This document shows positions 6,074 to 8,597 of a stretch of DNA of 8,597 nucleotides, in pieces (position 1 is the stretch's first letter; each line of letters opens with the position of its first letter). Source of the stretch: Paracoccaceae bacterium (GTDB taxonomy: Bacteria; Pseudomonadota; Alphaproteobacteria; Rhodobacterales; Rhodobacteraceae); contig JALSHL010000295.1 of NCBI GenBank assembly GCA_026982255.1, positions 1-8,597 on the forward strand. The letters are read 5' to 3'. The position numbers were made by a program, and so were the translations under genes. A model generated the notes under the pieces. That model did not search any database, was not told where the DNA came from, and saw only the letters and a program-made list of their open reading frames with translations.

Positions 6074-7351
6074 ATGAGCGCCATTCTCGACATTACCGCC
6101 CGCGAAATTCTCGACAGTCGGGGCAACCCGACAATCGAGGTCGATGTAGTTCTCGAAGACGGCGCCATGGGCCGCGCCGCCGTGCCCTCCGGTGCCTCCA
6201 CCGGCGCACACGAGGCGGTGGAGTTGCGCGACGGCGACCCGAAACGCTACGGCGGCAAGGGGGTTCTGAAGGCGGTCGATGCGGTCAACGGCGAAATCTA
6301 CGAGGCTCTCGTCGGGCTGGACGCCACGCAGCAGGTCGATATCGACGCGATCCTGATCGATCTGGACGGCACACCGAACAAATCGCGCCTTGGCGCCAAT
6401 GCCATCCTCGGCGTGTCGCTGGCCGTGGCCCATGCGGCGGCCGATAGTCTGGGGATGCCGCTCTACCGCTACATCGGCGGCACCTCGGCGCGGGTTCTGC
6501 CGGTGCCGATGATGAATATCATCAACGGCGGCGAGCACGCCGACAACCCGATCGACATCCAGGAGTTCATGATCATGCCGGTGGCGGCCGACTCCATCGC
6601 CGACGCCGTGCGCATGGGCGCCGAGATTTTCCACACCCTGAAAAAGGAACTCTCCGCCGCCGGCTTCAACACCGGTATCGGCGACGAGGGCGGCTTTGCC
6701 CCCGCGCTTTCCTCGACCACCGCGGCACTCGATTTCATCATGACCGCAATCGAAAAAGCCGGTTACAAACCCGGCGAGGACGTCTACCTCGCCCTCGATT
6801 GTGCCTCCTCCGAATACTACAAGGACGGGGTTTACGACATGAAGGGCGAGGGCAGGAAACTTTCCAGCGCCGAGAATGCCGACTACCTTGCCGCGCTGGT
6901 CGATGCCTATCCGATTATCTCCATCGAGGATGGCATGGACGAGGACGACTGGGAGGGCTGGAAACTGCTGACCGAGAAAATCGGCGACCGTTGCCAGCTG
7001 GTCGGTGACGACCTGTTTGTCACCAACCCCGAGCGTCTGGCCGATGGCATCGAAAAAGGCGTCGCCAATTCGATCCTGATCAAGGTCAACCAGATCGGCA
7101 CCCTGACCGAGACCCTGACCGCCGTCGATATGGCGCATCGTGCCGGCTATACCTGCGTCATGTCGCACCGCTCCGGCGAGACCGAGGACGCCACCATTGC
7201 CGACCTTGCCGTTGCCACCAACTGCGGCCAGATCAAGACCGGCTCGCTGTCGCGCTCCGACCGTCTGGCCAAATACAACCAGCTGATCCGTATCGAGGAA
7301 GAACTGGGCACCAGCGCAATTTTCGCGGGCCGCTCGATCCTGAAACGCTAA
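6074..7351 (+). CDS. eno: Enolase (phosphopyruvate hydratase)
   Basis: The 425-residue protein is a full-length enolase, which interconverts 2-phosphoglycerate and phosphoenolpyruvate in glycolysis and gluconeogenesis in the cytoplasm. Every hallmark is present: SRGNPTIEVDV (15-25), the mobile loop SGASTGAHEAVELRDG (39-54), NGGEHADN with His155, GDEGGFAP with Glu205, LALDCASSEYY with Asp242, SIEDGMDEDDW with Glu285, VGDDLF with Asp312, ILIKVNQ with Lys337, and SHRSGETEDATIADLAV (364-380). Glu205 and Lys337 correspond to the catalytic Glu208 and Lys341 of E. coli; Asp242, Glu285 and Asp312 are the Mg2+ ligands. ATG 6074 follows AGGA (6063-6066) at a spacing of seven bases, and the family N-terminus 'I.dI.AREILDSRGNPT' fits this start. 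The gene follows the second DMT gene by 93 bases, enough for its own promoter. Confidence 0.98.
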   Translation: MSAILDITAREILDSRGNPTIEVDVVLEDGAMGRAAVPSGASTGAHEAVELRDGDPKRYGGKGVLKAVDAVNGEIYEALVGLDATQQVDIDAILIDLDGTPNKSRLGANAILGVSLAVAHAAADSLGMPLYRYIGGTSARVLPVPMMNIINGGEHADNPIDIQEFMIMPVAADSIADAVRMGAEIFHTLKKELSAAGFNTGIGDEGGFAPALSSTTAALDFIMTAIEKAGYKPGEDVYLALDCASSEYYKDGVYDMKGEGRKLSSAENADYLAALVDAYPIISIEDGMDEDDWEGWKLLTEKIGDRCQLVGDDLFVTNPERLADGIEKGVANSILIKVNQIGTLTETLTAVDMAHRAGYTCVMSHRSGETEDATIADLAVATNCGQIKTGSLSRSDRLAKYNQLIRIEEELGTSAIFAGRSILKR

Positions 7352-7365
7352 TTTGGCCTTCCCCC

Positions 7366-7394
7366 TTCAATTCCTGCCCCCGACCGCCTAGGTT
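7366..7394 (+). promoter_or_regulatory. Candidate promoter of the 6S RNA gene
   Basis: TTCAAT (7366-7371), a 17-base spacer and TAGGTT (7389-7394) form a weak sigma-70-type promoter. It would start transcription near 7402, which is also the first base of the outermost helix proposed for the 6S RNA. Each hexamer matches only three of six consensus bases, so the main support is position. The -10 lies inside the loop of the inverted repeat at 7373-7403. Confidence 0.35.
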
Positions 7395-7403
7395 AGGGGC
7401 AGG
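7373..7403 (+). terminator. Perfect 8-bp inverted repeat downstream of eno
   Basis: CCTGCCCC (7373-7380) is exactly complementary to GGGGCAGG (7396-7403), with a 15-base loop containing the palindrome CCTAGG. It begins 22 bases after the enolase stop and is the best candidate for the end of the eno transcript. It lacks a T-run, so termination would have to be Rho-assisted or inefficient. Its right arm overlaps the expected 5' end of the 6S RNA. Confidence 0.45.
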
Positions 7404-7563
7404 CGGGTGCTGACCTTCTCGTGAGAGGACTACATCCTGGTGGCCTTAAATCTTTGAACGGGAGCTGGCTCTGCGACTGGTCGTGGCCTAACGTATCCGG
7501 TGCCCACCTGTATATGCAGGCTCTCAAGGATACAGTTTCCTCCACGGCTGCGACGGGCCCGCC
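7402..7563 (+). ncRNA. ssrS: 6S RNA (RNA polymerase-binding regulatory RNA)
   Basis: This stretch has no convincing reading frame and folds like 6S RNA, which imitates an open promoter and sequesters the housekeeping RNA polymerase holoenzyme. The closing stem pairs 7420-7438 with 7527-7546, about 16 pairs including two G-U, with three mismatches and one bulged C. GGCGGG (7402-7407) and CCCGCC (7558-7563) can extend it after an internal loop. The central bubble consists of 7439-7459 on the 5' side and 7506-7526 on the 3' side, where CCTG/CAGG (7507-7520) can make a small hairpin. The apical arm pairs GGGAGCTGG (7460-7468) with CCGGTGCCC (7497-7505), and GCGA/TCGT (7473-7484) forms a loop inside it. 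Length (about 160 bases) and position directly upstream of fau match the classic ssrS-fau arrangement. Ends are approximate. Confidence 0.8.
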
Positions 7564-7581
7564 ACTTCCTGCGTCGCTTTT
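7550..7581 (+). terminator. Probable intrinsic terminator of the 6S RNA gene
   Basis: GCGACG (7550-7555) pairs perfectly with CGTCGC (7572-7577) and is followed at once by TTTT (7578-7581). The loop is 16 bases, and a GG/CC pair inside it can lengthen the stem. This is the only hairpin in the window followed by a T-run. It would end the primary 6S transcript before fau. It cannot form together with the outermost 6S helix without a pseudoknot, so 3' trimming of the primary transcript is likely. Confidence 0.6.
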
Positions 7582-7585
7582 GCGC

Positions 7586-7613
7586 TTGGCGTCCCTGCGT
7601 GCCACGCTACAAT
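7586..7613 (+). promoter_or_regulatory. Probable fau promoter with start at or beside the ATG
   Basis: TTGGCG (7586-7591), a 16-base spacer and TACAAT (7608-7613) make the best sigma-70-like promoter in the window: the -10 matches five of six bases and the -35 matches four of six. The -10 ends six bases before ATG 7620, so transcription should begin at or within a base or two of the A of the start codon. That predicts a leaderless mRNA, consistent with the absence of a Shine-Dalgarno sequence. Confidence 0.6.
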
Positions 7614-7619
7614 CGCGCC

Positions 7620-8186
7620 ATGGATATCACCGATCAGAAAAAACAGGCCCGCGCCGAAGGGTTTGCGCGCCGAAAGGCCGCGCACGAGGCCCGTGGCGAC
7701 GCGGCCGAACGCGCTGCCGAGCATCTGCTGGACTATGTCGAAAGCATCGGCAATCCGGCCAACATCGCCGCCTATATGCCGATCCGCACGGAAATCGACC
7801 CGCTGCCCGCCATGCACGCCCTGCACAAACGCGGTCATCGTATCTGTGTGCCGGTGATCATCCGCGTCGGCCTGCCGCTGTCCTTTCGCGAGTGGACCCC
7901 CGAAACGGTCATGTATGACGGCCCTTTCGGTGCCGCCATCCCGCGAGAGGGCGACTGGCTGTCCCCCGACCTGCTGGTCGTGCCACTTGTGGCCTTCGAC
8001 AAACAGGGCTACCGTCTGGGCTACGGCGGCGGCTTCTACGACCGTTCGCTGGAACTGCTCCGCGCGAAACGCCCGATCCATGCGGCGGGCTATGCCTACG
8101 CCGGACAACAGGGCAGGGTGCCGGTCGAGGATACCGACCAGCGGCTGGACGCGGTGATTACCGAGAATGGCACGCTGCTGTTCTGA
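7620..8186 (+). CDS. fau: 5-formyltetrahydrofolate cyclo-ligase
   Basis: The 188-residue protein has the size and motifs of 5-formyltetrahydrofolate cyclo-ligase (5,10-methenyltetrahydrofolate synthetase). This enzyme uses ATP to convert 5-formyltetrahydrofolate into 5,10-methenyltetrahydrofolate in cytoplasmic one-carbon metabolism. The basic N-terminal helix (KKQARAEGFARRKAAHEA) is followed by AAYMPIRTEIDP (50-61). The C-terminal signature is DLLVVPLVAFDKQGYRLGYG (117-136), continuing into GGFYDR, the glycine-rich nucleotide loop. ATG 7620 is chosen because the protein aligns from here and the frame upstream would run through the 6S RNA. No Shine-Dalgarno is visible before it, and the promoter at 7586-7613 predicts a leaderless transcript. 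The gene sits downstream of 6S RNA, as in many proteobacteria, and is followed after 15 bases by a DUF1801 gene. E. coli calls the equivalent gene ygfA/fau. Confidence 0.95.
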   Translation: MDITDQKKQARAEGFARRKAAHEARGDAAERAAEHLLDYVESIGNPANIAAYMPIRTEIDPLPAMHALHKRGHRICVPVIIRVGLPLSFREWTPETVMYDGPFGAAIPREGDWLSPDLLVVPLVAFDKQGYRLGYGGGFYDRSLELLRAKRPIHAAGYAYAGQQGRVPVEDTDQRLDAVITENGTLLF

Positions 8187-8201
8187 GCACAGGAGGTCAC
8201 G

Positions 8202-8564
8202 ATGCAAGGCTCGAAAGACGAAAAGGTGCAGGCGTTTCTGGACGATATGCGCACCGTTGACGCCGAAAAGTACCAAATCCTGCAAGACGCGCGCGCCATC
8301 GCCTTTGGCGCCGCGCCGGACATCGGGGAACGTTTCATTTATGGCGGCATCATGTTCAGCCGCAATGACGAGGATTTCAGCGGCATTTTCGCCAGCAAGC
8401 ACCACGCTTCTTTCGAGTTCGGGCAGGGGTATCTTCTGGACGATCCTGACGGCCTACTGGAAGGCGGCGGAAAATACCGCCGCCATCTGAAATTGCGTAG
8501 CGTGCAGGACCTGACAGACAAGAACGCCGCCGGTTTTGTAAAACAGGCGGTGCCGGAGACCTAG
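8202..8564 (+). CDS. DUF1801 domain-containing protein
   Basis: This small soluble protein of 120 residues matches the DUF1801 (YdhG-like) fold family. It has an N-terminal helical part with 'ERFIYGGIMFSRND' (43-56), then beta-rich 'FSGIFASKHHASFEFGQGYL' (59-78), then the most family-specific stretch, DPDGLLEGGGKYRRHLKLRS (81-100). A closing helix (NAAGFVKQAV) ends the chain. Function is generally unknown. One family member, Bacillus subtilis YdhG (Fra), is reported as a frataxin-like iron chaperone, but that cannot be carried over on sequence alone. The start is well fixed: AGGAGG (8191-8196) lies five bases before ATG 8202. The gene is 15 bases after fau, so co-transcription is likely. The last codons contain a strong hairpin (8525-8552). 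Confidence 0.85.
   Translation: MQGSKDEKVQAFLDDMRTVDAEKYQILQDARAIAFGAAPDIGERFIYGGIMFSRNDEDFSGIFASKHHASFEFGQGYLLDDPDGLLEGGGKYRRHLKLRSVQDLTDKNAAGFVKQAVPET
8525..8552. other. Strong hairpin inside the 3' end of the DUF1801 gene
   Basis: CGCCGCC (8525-8531) pairs with GGCGGTG (8546-8552) through six Watson-Crick pairs and one G-U. After a single G/A mismatch, GTTTT (8533-8537) meets AAAAC (8540-8544), leaving a tight loop. The hairpin ends ten bases before the stop codon. No T-run follows on the + strand; on the - strand the sequence after it (GTTCTTGTCTGTC) is only moderately T-rich. It could protect the mRNA end or help stop transcription of a converging gene, or it may be coincidental. Confidence 0.4.
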
Positions 8565-8597
8565 GGCGTAGACCCATAAACCCCGCACCGCCAGTTA

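Noticed and set aside
4496..7168. An 890-codon open frame on the minus strand spanning the end of the M50B gene, fur, the DMT gene and most of eno
   Set aside because: It lies antisense to four recognisable genes, including a complete enolase. Its translation is rich in Gly, His, Arg, Asp and Gln with no family motif. Long antisense frames like this are common in GC-rich genomes with strong codon bias.
7421..7918. A 165-codon plus-strand frame through the 6S RNA interval into fau
   Set aside because: It covers the structured RNA and then reads fau out of frame; no protein family is recognisable.
1..8597. CRISPR array, insertion sequence, prophage, integrase site, tRNA or defence system
   Set aside because: I saw no spaced direct repeats, no transposase, integrase or nuclease-type motifs, and no tRNA-like cloverleaf; gene content and base composition look uniformly chromosomal.

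Overview
The window is about 8.6 kb of GC-rich, densely packed bacterial chromosome, and every gene I can support lies on the + strand. An alphaproteobacterium, probably of the Rhodobacterales, is suggested by three things: an alphaproteobacterial-type Fur/Mur protein without the CxxC zinc motif, the fur - DMT transporter - eno order, and a 6S RNA-like gene directly upstream of 5-formyltetrahydrofolate cyclo-ligase. The assignment rests on family resemblance from memory, not on a search.

Layout. Positions 1-361 are the C-terminal end of a membrane protein that resembles the tail of pentapeptide-repeat membrane proteins. Positions 390-4554 look like one operon: a YmdB-type metallophosphoesterase, an EamA/DMT exporter (the genes overlap by GTGA), an SLC13-type permease with two TrkA-C/RCK-C domains (overlap by TAATG) and a small membrane M50B metallopeptidase-like protein 24 bases further on. 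Positions 4616-7351 carry fur/mur, a second EamA/DMT transporter and enolase. Positions 7352-7619 hold no protein gene. They contain a structured RNA with the 6S fold (about 7402-7563), a likely intrinsic terminator, and a promoter placed so that the next mRNA would begin at or next to its own ATG. Positions 7620-8564 hold fau (5-formyltetrahydrofolate cyclo-ligase) and a DUF1801 protein, 15 bases apart and probably co-transcribed. The last 33 bases show nothing I can assign; a minus-strand stop triplet at 8595-8597 could be the end of a converging gene, but that cannot be decided here.

How the pieces fit. Most of the content is housekeeping: glycolysis (eno), one-carbon metabolism (fau), metal-dependent repression (fur/mur), global RNA polymerase regulation (6S RNA), plus transporters of unknown substrate. 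There is no CRISPR array, transposase, integrase, toxin-antitoxin pair or defence gene, and I find no convincing new multi-gene system. The part that most repays a second look is the 268-base eno-fau interval, where terminator-like hairpins, a 6S RNA promoter, the RNA itself and a probable leaderless promoter are packed together.
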